Shown here in pieces: positions 19,882 through 30,513 of a DNA stretch of 33,714 bases (position 1 is its first letter; each line of letters begins with the position of its first letter). This DNA is from Phaeoceros laevis. Lineage: Eukaryota; Anthocerotophyta; Anthocerotopsida; Notothyladales. The notes under the pieces were generated by a model. It ran no database searches and was not told the origin of the DNA. It saw nothing but the letters and a program-made list of their open reading frames with translations. The position numbers were made by a program, and so were the translations under genes. Where the stretch lies: assembly GCA_049999765.1 (NCBI GenBank), contig JBNGIQ010003309.1, positions 1 to 33,714 of the forward strand, written 5' to 3'.

Positions 19882-22368
19882 CTATTTAAGGTCAGCCACT
19901 GGCAAATCCGATTCCTGCCTGGTGGCGAGATCCTTCACTCGGACGCAACCCTTTTCCCATTCTGTGGTTCCTACGAGGACGATGCGCTTGGCATGGACTC
20001 TTTCTGCATGCTTAAATACCCTGTGAGAAAGTTGGGAAAAGATGTTAGATAGCAAGAATGTAACAAGCCACCAACTACGTAACTAGAGCAAATTCAAAAA
20101 GCTGCGTTGGCACTACCATTTGAGCTTTCTGTTCTCTAGCAGAAGATCTACACAGCGGCCTGATCCCCGCAATTGGGTTGCAACAAGGGCTGCCTGAGGT
20201 CTAAGAGCCTCATCAATAGGGAGGACAATGTCATCTATGTCCTGACTTAGCGATGGCATCCGATTCCTTTCCTTCAACAACTGGACCACATAGTTGCAAC
20301 GCATTAGCATTTCCAATCCATGACCTCTTAGATAAGACTGCAAACTGAAGCTAGATAATCTTAGCAGATGTCTCACCTCCACAATTACCGCATCTCCGAA
20401 CCCAAATCCACAAGCTGGGGTGTCATCCCCTCCATAGGTGGAAAGGAGATGATCATATCGACCCCCTCCACAAATTGCACGGAGTTTTCCTTCCTTGTCG
20501 AAGGCCTGCAGAAACATCTCTATAGATACTCAACTCCAAAACAGCTCTCCACCAGTCTCTTGAACTAACATTCTCAAGGTTAGCTCACCTCGAAAACGGT
20601 GCCTGTGTAGTAAGCTAGACCCCGTACCACAGAAGCATCGAACTGCAACCAATCAGCAAAACCATAACTCTCTGCCAAGATGAACAATTGTTTAAGTTCT
20701 GACACAGCGCCAGAGTCAGATCCAAGTAGCTCTGCAAGAGGAAATACTTGGATGAGAAAGAGGTTCTTGCAAGTGAAGGAGAAGAGCCAACAGAAGCCCA
20801 TAAAAGTACAGGAGAGATGGGCACCTGCAAGTTCATCAAGAGAACGCAAAGTGAGGGCTTGTAGGATGCCGTTTACAGCTCCGGAAGGAACTCCAAGGGC
20901 CTCTAGTTCCTTCTCAACCTCTGCTCTTGGTATTTTTTCTATCTGCCAACCACCAGATGGCCTTAATATAGGAGTCTGACTGGCATTGTCAGAAAACCAG
21001 GCATGCTGCGATGGCTGGGATCAGGGTCAGGGCCTTGCCGAGACGACACAAACAAAAACCTCACCTTATCAACTATGACGCACACGGCAGGAAAGGATTC
21101 AGCCAAAACTCCGTATCGACCAAGGACTGCTTGAAGTACCTGTGATGTGCCAACAAAGTCCTTGCTCAAGTAACACGCCACACAAAAGAACAATTTACGC
21201 ACATTCGACACGATAAACAGCAAACACACATTGCTGTGATGCTATTTCACCTTGCGGTTGGAAACTTTGATCCCTACGTCCTTAGAGGTGATCCCCACCC
21301 TCTTAAAGAGGGCCACAATAGCAGCTAGAAGCTCTGCTTCTGCCTGGAAAGATAAAAGAATGAGATGTCAACAATGGTGCGACACCAAGGGCAATTTCCA
21401 CAAGAATACATAATTAAAACGCTCAGTCAGGTCTTTTTAGACAGTACTTCGACCCCTGGAACCCCAAAAATATCCATATTCCACTGATAGTGCTCCCTCC
21501 TCCTTCCTCTGGTCATTCTCTCGTATCTCCAGCACTGTCCAATGGCAAACCATTTCAGAGGTTGTCCCAACTTTCTGAAAGACACAATTCACAAGGTAAC
21601 TTTACTAGTCAGGTTGAACCCATTCAGTTGAGGCAGAAACACCCTTGGAGGTTAAGATACTGAAGAGATTATACCCTTTTTGAAGAACCAGCCGTGCAAG
21701 TGACGGAGTGAGCTCTGGCCTCAAAGCGACCCTTCGACCACCTTTATCTTCAAAATTGTAAAGCTGCACAATGGCCAACACAAAAACCCTTACACACGAA
21801 CCAGCTCAACACACTCCTACGAATAATGTCTGCACCCAACGCTTTCCACAACCAGTAGAGGCTGCACCTGTTGTGTAATCTCTTCTCCTGCTTTTCGTAC
21901 AAACAGTTCTTCCGACTCCAACACGGGAAAGTCAACTTCTTCGAAGCCAAACAGTCTGGATACCTTCATGCACAACCTACACCACGTCACCAGGCTGCGA
22001 AAATATGCTCAACCGATGTCACAGACTTGTAGCAGGACATGCTTTCAGTGCAAGAATCTCACCTCTCGAAAATTGTCGAAAAGCCAATTGCGGAGTCGCA
22101 TGTCATCTGGGGCAAAGTCCCTTGTTCCCCGTGGAGGATTCAAGTTGATGAGTTCAGTTTGCTCAACTAAAGGACCGACAGAAGTCGGTTCTCTAAGACC
22201 TTCCTTTGTTGCAGTTGCCAGCACCTCCAACCTCCTGAGCCACCCATTACTCCCTGTGACGTTGATTCCTGCGGCAAATATTGGAGGAGACCTACTTCGC
22301 CGAAGTGGTGGAGTCAGACAGAGTGCTCTTCCAGTAGGACACGTCCTGGGAAGTAACCAACCCAGCAT
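19882..22368 (-). CDS. HRS1: histidyl-tRNA synthetase, organellar (plastid/mitochondrial) type, eleven exons, 492 aa
   Basis: This class II synthetase charges tRNA-His. Exons in transcript order: 22368-22063, 21963-21868, 21763-21675, 21574-21448, 21343-21251, 21139-21065, 20942-20825, 20731-20589, 20505-20377, 20280-20117, 20020-19882. All are GT...AG and the phase is continuous. The N-terminus ([18 protein letters not shown], Arg/Ser/Pro-rich, few acidic residues) looks like an organelle targeting peptide of about 70 residues. Motif 1 begins at [20 protein letters not shown]. Motif 2 contains [20 protein letters not shown]. The HisRS-specific signatures follow: [18 protein letters not shown], then [17 protein letters not shown] and [13 protein letters not shown]. 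The C-terminal anticodon-binding domain ends after [20 protein letters not shown]. Length and signatures match the bacterial-like HisRS used in plant organelles. No key residue is missing. Confidence 0.96.
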
Positions 22369-22703
22369 CGTCGCCCAAGCACTTTTTGCAGTCGCTTCTC
22401 AGCTTGGAACGAAGTACTGCGGCTCAAGCGTTTCGCTTCTTTTGAAGCACTAGTTGTACATTGTGTGGTTCATAATTTACGGAGTAGTGTTCCGGTGATG
22501 GCATGGTGAAGGACCATTCTTGTTGTTTCGACTTGCCTTCAGAAGAATCAGAACAGCAGGCTGTCACAAGTTCTCCATAGGCGAGCACTTTCGTAAGACA
22601 ATTTGAGCAAATAGACTACTACATCGACTTCAAATTCCGTTTGTCTTGTCACTTACACAAGACGGTGATCGCATTCTGCTACCGGGAAGGTGTTTTATTC
22701 TCG
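22369..22703. promoter_or_regulatory. 335-bp divergent promoter region between HisRS and the PDF-PPR gene
   Basis: The start codons of the minus-strand HisRS gene and the plus-strand PDF-PPR gene are only 335 bases apart, head to head, and both leaders must fit within this interval. A bidirectional promoter is therefore likely. I see no clear TATA box. The arrangement is seen directly; co-regulation is inferred. Confidence 0.5.
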
Positions 22704-25700
22704 ATGGGGATTGTCTTGTGGCTTCGCCCTCGTGGCAAGTCCCGCTTTCCTCCTTTCCCCTGTAGTGCTGCATATCCACAGGTCGGCCTCCTCTTTCTGC
22801 TGAGCTCACCGCTTGTCTGCACCTTCTCTGGTGCTCTCCAACGTCTTTGTCCCTATACTACTGCAACAATCTCAGCTGGAAGTGGCTGGACAATTTTAAA
22901 TCAAGCAGCTGCCTTTCAAAGTCCCCAGTTCTACTTCACATCATTGGGAAGGCGTGGGAGCAGAGTAAGCCCATGTTTGCATCTGTTCAGATCAACCAAG
23001 TTCGTTTTGTTGTTAGAACTTTCTCAACCCAAGGGGTCTGACTTCTGTATCATTGCAGGTCGTTGGACTGTCTGGTGGTTTCCTCATCCGCAACACCAGC
23101 TCCGCATCGCAGGATGCTGCTGCGCTTTCTCTTCTTTGGGAGGAATATTTTAGTGATCCTACGCAATGGCGGGATCACAGGTTGACAAAGGTAAGAGTGG
23201 CCTTCCCCCACTTCTCATTCGTGTGGCCATTCCCATTGTTTCTAGAGACTGAGATGACTGGCCTCTGCAGTCCTTCACCGCAAACGTTGATATCTTCATG
23301 CACTAATCTGCCTCTCTCAGAACGATCCCAGATACCCTGATTTCAGACATAGGAGGAGCCAAGACGTGTTATGGGTAAATAACTGGGGAAATCCAGCTTG
23401 GGTTGCAGCAGAGCTGGGCACCTCTTTGCGAGACATGTGTGTGTATGGAGGACATCCGTATGACAGGTACTTTAGCTGTCTGATGTAAACACCAGCAAGT
23501 TGCCTCACTTCTCATGATCTGTCGCTGTCGATACTTCTATATTTGTGCCATTCCGTGATTTCATGAACTGAACTCCCTTCTTGGCTTGCAGCGATGTAGG
23601 CAGACTATGCCACACGGGAAGACTTACGGAGGCACTTCAGGTATTGGATCTTATGCGACAAAGAGGCATTCGACCCATTCCTGACACCTTTGCATGTGTA
23701 TTGCTAGAGTGCTCGAGGCAGAATGCTCTAAGTGAGGGCCGGCTCGTTCATGAACTGATGGTGAAAAGTGGATGGAGTTCGAACAAGTATTTGCAGCGAC
23801 ACCTTATAAGCATGTATGCAAGCTGTCAAACTATGATAGAAGCTCGTAAAGTCTTTGCCAGCATTCTGGAAAGGCATGTGTTTGCTTGGGCTGCTCTCAT
23901 CGGAGGATATTTACGTGCTAGGCAGTATAAAGAGGCCATAAATTGCTTTCACCAAATGCGTTCTGAGGGCTCAAAGCTAAACAAGCTTGTTTTTTTCTAT
24001 ATATTGACTGCTTGCTCCAAGCTGAGAGCCTTGGCTGTGGGTAAGCAAGTTCACTCTCTTATTATCAAAAGCGAATACAGTGCAGAAAAATTGTTGGAAT
24101 CATCCTTGCAGGACATGTACATAAAGTGCGGAACCATTCAGGATGCCCGTGCAGTATTTGATGGAATGAAGATAAAGGACGTGATCACATGGAATGCCAT
24201 GATAACGGCCTATTCCAAGCAAGGGCAGAGTGAGGAAGCTCTCAAACTCTTCCAATTGATGCAGAGTGAAGGGGTGAAGCCAGATAGTGTTACTCTTGTT
24301 TGCATCCTCAAGGCCTGTACAGGTGTAGAAAAGTTCATGGATTCAGGCAAATGGGTACATGGATTGATTATGGAGACGGAGTATGAAAAACATGTTCAGA
24401 CAGGGACTGCTTTAATTGCGATGTACTTCAGCTGGGGAAATATTACTGAGGCAAAAAGAGTTTTTGAGATGATGCCTAGAAACCAAATTGTCCCTTGTAC
24501 TGCTATGATGAATGGATATGTCCAGCATGGCTGTGGTCAAGAAGCTCTCAAAGTCTTCCAGGATCTGCAGGATGAGGGTGTGGAGGTAGATAGCAGGAGC
24601 TTGCTCGCTGTCCTTGGTGCTTGCTCCAGTTCCGATCTCTTACAAGAAGGAAGGAAGGTGCATGCCCTCGTTGTCAAAAAAGGGCTGGAGTCAGATCTCT
24701 TTCTAGGAACCGCACTTGTGACGATGTATGCTAGATGTGGTAGTCTGGAAAGTGCGAGACAGATATTTGACAAACTACCAAGTACAGATACAGTTTTGTG
24801 GAATGCTATGCTCACTGCTTATGCCAAGTATGGACTTGGCAGTGAGGCTTTGAATTTTTTCAAGGAGATGACCCTTCAAGGACTAAATCCAGACGATGCT
24901 ACCTTCATCTCTCTGTTCAATGCATGTGCAAACGTTGAATGTTTGGATGCAGGCAGGCAGGCCCGTGCTCTTTTCCTCAAAAGTACGGTGTTGTCCAGCA
25001 CAAGGCTGCAGAATGCCCTTCTCAACATGTATGCCAAGTGCAGGCAACTTGAGGAGGCGCGGAGTGTCTTCAATGAAATGGCTAAACCTGATGTGGTTGC
25101 ATGGACTACAATTATCAAATCCTATGTCCAGAATGGTCAAGGTGAGGAGGCTATCAAGCTCTTTAAACAGCTGCAGCATGAAGGTGTCCAATTAGACCCA
25201 GTTTTCTATGTCTCTGTATTGGAAGGGTGTGCCTGTATAGCAGCTCGAAGAGTCGGAAAAATAATTCATGTCGGAGCTATCAAGTGCTGTGGCGAGTTAG
25301 ACATTTCTGTGGAGAATGCTCTCTTGTCTATGTACATCAGATGTGGAAGTTTGTATGAAGCACAGCAGGTATTTCTCAAAATGTCGAAGCAAGATGTTGT
25401 CTCCTGGACTTCAATGATCAATGGATATGTCCAACATGGGCACTTTGAGGAGGCCCTTGACCTTTTTAAGGACATGAGGCACAAGGGTGTAAAGCCAAAC
25501 AAGGTCACCTTTCTCTGTACTCTTAATGCGTGTGGCAGCATTGCTGACTTGGGTTCGGGCAAAACAATCCATGGTCTTATCACGAAATCGGAATTTGTGC
25601 AAGACACATCTGTTTGCAATGCCCTGGTCGACATGTATGCTAAATGTGGCTCCATACGAGAGGCCAGGCAAGTGTTTGATGAAATTTTGAGTCCGGACCT

Positions 25701-26133
25701 AATTTCGTGGAATACAATGATCTTAGCATTTAGTCATCTTGGATTTGAAAATGAAGCCTTACAAGTATTTGGTAAAATGGAGGAGACCACAGTCAAGCCC
25801 AACCATATCACCTTTGAAGGTGTATTGAGAGCTTGCTCGCGTTTGAACCTAGTGGATGAAGGATGTCAATATTTCGACATCATGGTTGGCAAATACGGTA
25901 TTCAAGCAACTGATGATCACTGCTCATGCATAGTGTACCTTCTGGGTCGCTCTGGCCGGTTAGAGGATGCGAAGGACTTCGTCAGTAGCTTACCTTACAA
26001 ACCTGGCAGCTCTGTATGGAAAGCCTTGCTTGATGTGGGCAGAGTTCATGGTGATGCAGTGCTTGCCAAAAAAGCTTCTTGCCAGATTGCGGAACAGGAA
26101 TTTCAGGGAAGTGCGTATTCTTGCAAGTCGTAA
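22704..26133 (+). CDS. PLS-type pentatricopeptide repeat protein with an N-terminal OSB-like PDF motif, four exons, 1026 aa
   Basis: Exons 22704-22964, 23059-23190, 23321-23466 and 23592-26133, with continuous phase. Residues 1-87 are hydrophobic/Arg/Ser-rich and fit an organelle targeting peptide. Residues about 113-163, across exons 2 and 3, form a PDF motif: EEYFSDPTQWRDHR, then NDPRYPDFRHR, then DVLWV. This is the ssDNA-binding element of plant organellar OSB proteins. From about residue 185, roughly 22 PPR repeats alternate in P, L and S forms (for example LISMYASCQTMIEARKVF, DVITWNAMITAYSKQGQSEE). PPR arrays bind organellar RNA in a sequence-specific manner, and PLS forms usually guide C-to-U editing. 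The protein ends inside the E1-like segment (SSVWKALLDVGRVHGDAVLA), with no E2 or DYW domain. The start is the first in-frame ATG; upstream exons cannot be excluded. Confidence 0.9.
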
Positions 26134-27121
26134 CCTGGAGACAAGTTCTGCTATCATACTCTCTCGGCAGCACTCGAAGAGGCTTGACAGTTCCATTGCT
26201 TGGTGTAAAGAAGGAAAGCCTTCATGAGGGCAGTGTATCCTCTTGTAAGGCTGCCCTCAAGGCCTGGCAATAAGCAGTGAATGGCACTTCAGCCCCAGGA
26301 AACTGTACAGGTGCTTTGCGTCTTCCTTCTCGTGCTATTTCCTGAATGCTTCAGTGTAGGGTTGTCGTGGCAAAAGAAAAGGCATCTGACCTTGCGTGTT
26401 TCAATCCCCGCTGGTCGGGAGCAGGTACACTTCCAGGATCCTCTCGTGTCAACCCAGTTCTGGAACTGTACGCAGTCCGCACCTGTCCTGTTGAACGAAT
26501 GGACCGGCGGAAACCATGACTGGGCATTTTTGCAACATTTGCTTCAAACAGACCCACAAGTGTGGAAAGTCACTGGCAGTCTTCAACCACTCATCCAACC
26601 CTAAAGTCACATTATAGATTTCAATCAACAAAGGCATCGCTAACGAAGGCGTATTCACGTATTGAACCCAAGCCACTTTGTACGAGGACGCTGCGGATGG
26701 TGGCTCTGCTGTTTCATCATAGCAGCGACGCCTTCCCTTTGCCAGATGATTGCTCAGACAACGATGGCTCAAACTAAAAGCATCGTGTCATTGGACAACG
26801 ATGGCTTCAACAAATAGCATCATGTAATTTCGTAGGAAGGCACGGAGCTTGGACAGGGGAGGTAAGTGGGTAAGTACTCGTTATATATAATGCGGTGGCC
26901 AACTGGATTGCGAGCTGGAAATTCAAACATACAATCTCGCAAGCTGCTTGCGCAAAGGCGGAAACATAAGAAGAGAAGCCGAGATCTGGTAGCTCCTCAC
27001 GGCGACCAGATAGTACAACTACATTACAAGAGAGCAGTGTGCAATGACACTCCCTCGGTATTCAAGTTCTGCCTCTTGGAAGAAGAAAAGTCCAGCTGAG
27101 GGGCACCAATTGTCAAGCAGC
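26134..27121. other. tail-to-tail intergenic region between PDF-PPR and PsbTn
   Basis: This holds the 3' UTRs of the two converging genes. Overlapping open frames at 26281-26772 on both strands show no recognisable domain. A TATATATAA run at about 26881-26890 has no gene placed to use it. I searched by eye for E2/DYW-like residues (a PG-box, an HSE/cysteine zinc site, terminal DYW) after the PPR stop and did not find them. Confidence 0.45.
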
Positions 27122-27576
27122 TTAGCCGTGGCAGATGGAGGCAGTAGGCTGAGAGACGCAAATGTTGGCATACTTCTTCAACGCCTCCTTCGACCCTGGC
27201 TTAGGCTTGTCCTCAGCCTTGGCGGCTCCTGAGGTACCTGCCAGAACTGCCAACACGCCGGCAGCGGCAACCGCCATCACCTTCCTCCTCTGCATAGACT
27301 CGCCTTCCGCTACCTGCTCGTTGGCTGAACACCTCACAGGGGCCATCTGAACAACAACAAGGACAGCAAAGATGTCAAGGCCACAATGTGCCGGGCCAGG
27401 CATCGTCTCGGCCTGCCACGAGCGTACAGCACAATGCAATTGGGGACCCCCCACGAATTACTCCGTACCTTCACAGATGCGACATTGGCGGATGAGGCCT
27501 TGGCGAGGCGCACTCCGGCAAGGGACCCGGCGGAGGCGGCCACGGAGACAGATGCGGCAACAGCGAGGGAGGCCAT
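27122..27576 (-). CDS. PSBTN: PsbTn, nuclear-encoded 5-kDa photosystem II lumenal protein, two exons, 110 aa
   Basis: This is a small extrinsic subunit on the lumen side of photosystem II. Exons are 27576-27469 and 27346-27122, joined in phase 0. The precursor is bipartite. Residues 1 to about 45 are Ala/Ser/Val-rich with little acid (plastid import). A thylakoid-transfer segment follows: twin Arg in MQRRKVMAV, a hydrophobic core, and a likely cleavage after AKA. The mature peptide is only about 28 residues (starting EDKPKPGSKEALKKYANICV) and has two Cys eight residues apart, as in the PsbTn family. An I-box-like GATAAG (complement at 27691-27696) lies about 115 bases upstream of the ATG, which fits a light-regulated promoter but is weak evidence alone. 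Family assignment rests on the mature-peptide pattern and the bipartite targeting. Confidence 0.9.
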
Positions 27577-27947
27577 ATCTCAGTGCAAATGCTCTACTTG
27601 GCTAGATAGCTGAACACCGGCGGAAATCGAATGAGGGTGGTGGTGAGGCAAGTGTGGTGCTGAAGGCAGAAGTGGCACGAGACGGAGGACCTTATCTGCT
27701 ACATCCGTGATGAAAGGTCCCGTTGTGACGCGTGGAAGGCCTTGGTCTCTCTCTCGAACGTTGTATCTGTGATCTCAGACACAATGGGCATATGTTTCGG
27801 ATAATTCTATATGCTTCGAGTAATTATTTCAGCTGGCTCAAAATGCCACAAATTGCATAAGACATCCGGAATCCGGATTTCTAAACAAAACCATAGACTA
27901 ACATATGTGATGAAATACTGTATGTGGTCCAGAATGTACATCCACGT
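27577..27947. promoter_or_regulatory. PsbTn promoter/leader and 3' flank of the coiled-coil gene
   Basis: This 371-base gap separates two minus-strand genes. It must contain the 3' end of the coiled-coil gene and the PsbTn promoter. The GATAAG I-box-like motif near 27691-27696 is the only regulatory match I would name. There is no gene. Confidence 0.4.
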
Positions 27948-30513
27948 TCAAGTGGGGAGGGGGATACCTACTTCACTGCGGAAGTTCTTGAGCCATATGT
28001 ACACAGCCAGGAAGAAGAGGAAAGACTGGACAGTCAAGCGCCATCCAAGCCTCCATACTCTGTTCTGGTAACAGATCAACTCCCCCATCTCCTCAGTAAT
28101 TTGGCGAGACGATTCAAGCTGCTCAACTTGCCTTCTCAGAGCAAGTACTTTTGATTCTAGGGAGCATCTTAGTCTCTCACCTTCTTTTAGCTGGTCGGCC
28201 AGCAGCTGCTTCTGCTCTTCTAAAAGCCTATTCCTAGTTTCTTCACTTTGCTTCCACTCGGGTATCAAACCCTGTTGAGTGCAACTGTCGGAGGCAGCAA
28301 TTGTGGCTTCCACCTCTAGGTCTTCCTGGTGTTGAACCTTCAACTTGGACTCCATATTCATGTGCAACTCCTTCCATCTGTTTTCAAATGCGTCTCTTTG
28401 ATGACCTAGAGCCTCCAGCTTCATGGCTTGGTCAGCGCACAGATCACTGAGCTGCTCGGATTGTAGTTCTGCTGCCTGCCTGTTGTTCTCTTCTTGCCGC
28501 AGATTCTCCTGAAACCAATCCAAGGTTTGACGCATCTCCTTCACTTGATCAGCGTATAGGGCCACTTGTTGAGTCAGCTCTTGACTGCCTCCTGCTTGAT
28601 CTTCTGTTTGCACATCTTGAGGAGGGCACTGCAGATGACGTATCTCAGAGCCCAATGCAGTCACCTTTTTGTCTAGATGCCCACAGGATCCGTTCTCCTT
28701 CTTTGGGCTACTTGTTCCATCATAATGGCCTTCAATAGTTTCCGAACCATTACCCTCAGCGTCAGGTACTTCTGCCAGACATCAACAAACGACCTACCAT
28801 CAGCGAAAATACAAAAAAACTTCTCAACAAGAACTGTCTAACATATATCCTGAACGAAAGCAAACCTTGTTGTTCGTTCCCGGAACAGTGATCGCTGAGC
28901 AGAGGGCTCAGTGCTCTTCCTAAGGTTCTTCCTGAGTTTGATACTTCAGGATCTGAGTCGGAGACTTCAACACTGTTGCTATCCTCATCGTCACTTCCAG
29001 TCAGAGACTCTGAGAAGGTCTCTGAGTTGCCCTCATCATCCTCTTCACCACTGCTGCTTTCCACTGACTCACAGACGAATTCCTCGTCAATTGAAGCCGT
29101 TTCATCAGGATGCTCTGAAGTGGTGTTATGCCTGCTCACACCCCCATCCCCATTTTCTGACTCAACACCATCTCCTACACCACCTGCAGCCATGTCACTT
29201 TCACACGTCACAGACGATGAGCTACTGTGAGCATCACATGTCTCGCTCAGCTCCACGTTGTCGAAGTCAATCTTCTTAATAACTGAGCGTCCATCCCCTC
29301 TGTCCAGTAAATCAGTGGTCAAAACCTCCGACGGAGTTGCGGTGGCATCTGCACTTACCACCCAGTCATATCCTAATTCGTCTGCCACAAAGCTTGTCTG
29401 ATCGTCTTGTTCAGCCCCTTGCAACAAGTCGGTTGAAGGACTTGCACTTGAGGTTAGTACTGGTTCAAAAGGAGTGCCAATAGTGCTAGCATCATTGCAC
29501 AAGTTGGACTCTCCAGACACATCGTCCGACGGACTATTCAAGATGCTTTCGACATCAAGCCTCTGATGTGCAGCCGGCTCCTCTTTCGACTCCTGAGAAA
29601 GGACGGTAACCACCTCTACCAGCACTTCGCTTTCCTCGGCATCTCTTTCAAGCTTCTTGGTTTCACTCTGGAGGCGCTCCATCTCTGCCATAAGCAAACT
29701 TCTCTGACGCTTGCGAGAAGTGGGAGGACTCTCCTCTTGCTTTGGAGTGTCATCCACTTCCGTTGGAGTTGCACGCACCGGTCGAAGTACCTTTCGGGGA
29801 GTTCTTTGGAAAAAGCCGCTACGCCTCCCACCCGACTGCTTCGTGGGCACATCTGAGTGGCTTTTGGCGACATGCCCTGGATGCCAAGGTGGAGCTGACC
29901 CCTCATTTTGAACGGAATCCTGAAGCACGTTCCCTGAGACATAAACCCTGTTCCTTTCCAGGCTAACGTGCCGAGAAAGTAAAGCTGCATCCGAAGCCCT
30001 TGATTTCCCATGAAAATCCTGCATAAGTTTATCGAGGCGGGCCATGTCTTCGCTCAAGGACTTCATCTCGTGCTGGACTTCATCATGTTGCCAAAGAGAC
30101 TCGTGTACGTCATCTTTACTGATGAGTCCAGTCTCATCTAAGATGTGCTCGTATAATGCCCGCTGATTTCTCAGATGAGTCTCCAGCCTTTCGTTCTGCT
30201 CGTCCAGGCTCGCCATTCCTCGCTTGACCAGCCCTCGAACTTGCAAGAGCTTCTTTTCCAGGTCCTCCGCCTGAGCTTGAGGCTTCAAAGTCAGAGTACC
30301 AGAGTCCAGTCCCTCCGCCTTCAGTGGTTCTTTGATCTTTTGCAGCAAATCCGCTTCCCGCTTCTTGTGCTGTTTCAGTCTCGCAAGCAGATCTTGGGAC
30401 TTCGATTTCAATCTCTGACCGTCTCTGTGATGCTGCTTGACCAAAGCTAGGGCAATCTGAGTGCGGTAAAAGCATGGATCACATTCTCGTATGCCAGGTC
30501 GCGATTTTGACAT
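27948..30513 (-). CDS. coiled-coil protein with C-terminal membrane anchor, two exons, 823 aa, function unknown
   Basis: Exons are 30513-28866 and 28771-27948, with continuous phase. Residues 1 to about 170 are charged and helical (LVKQHHRDGQRLKSKSQDLL, later LETHLRNQRALYEHILDETG), a likely coiled coil. A basic patch follows (RRSGFFQRTPRKVLRPVRA, near residues 235-255). Then comes a long Ser/Asp/Glu-rich segment (about 300-550) that is probably disordered. A second long Glu/Gln-rich coiled coil comes from exon 2. Just before the end is a hydrophobic helix (SFLFFLAVYIWL) followed by about a dozen residues. This matches a tail-anchored membrane protein with a large cytosolic part. I do not recognise the family; golgin-like tethers or nuclear-envelope coiled-coil proteins are possible by architecture only. 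The ATG at 30513 is the first in the frame, which is open to 30561; an extra 5' exon is possible. Confidence 0.75.

Noticed and set aside
19861-20052. Plus-strand frame starting with ATG over the HisRS 3' end
   Set aside because: It is antisense to the confirmed last HisRS exon and its polyadenylation region.
24537-25671. Several minus-strand frames inside the PPR exon
   Set aside because: They are antisense shadows of the repetitive PPR coding sequence; recurrent motifs mirror the PPR periodicity.
26281-26777. Open frames on both strands after the PPR stop, considered as a lost E2/DYW part
   Set aside because: No PG-box, zinc-site HxE/CxxC pattern or terminal DYW triplet is visible in any frame.
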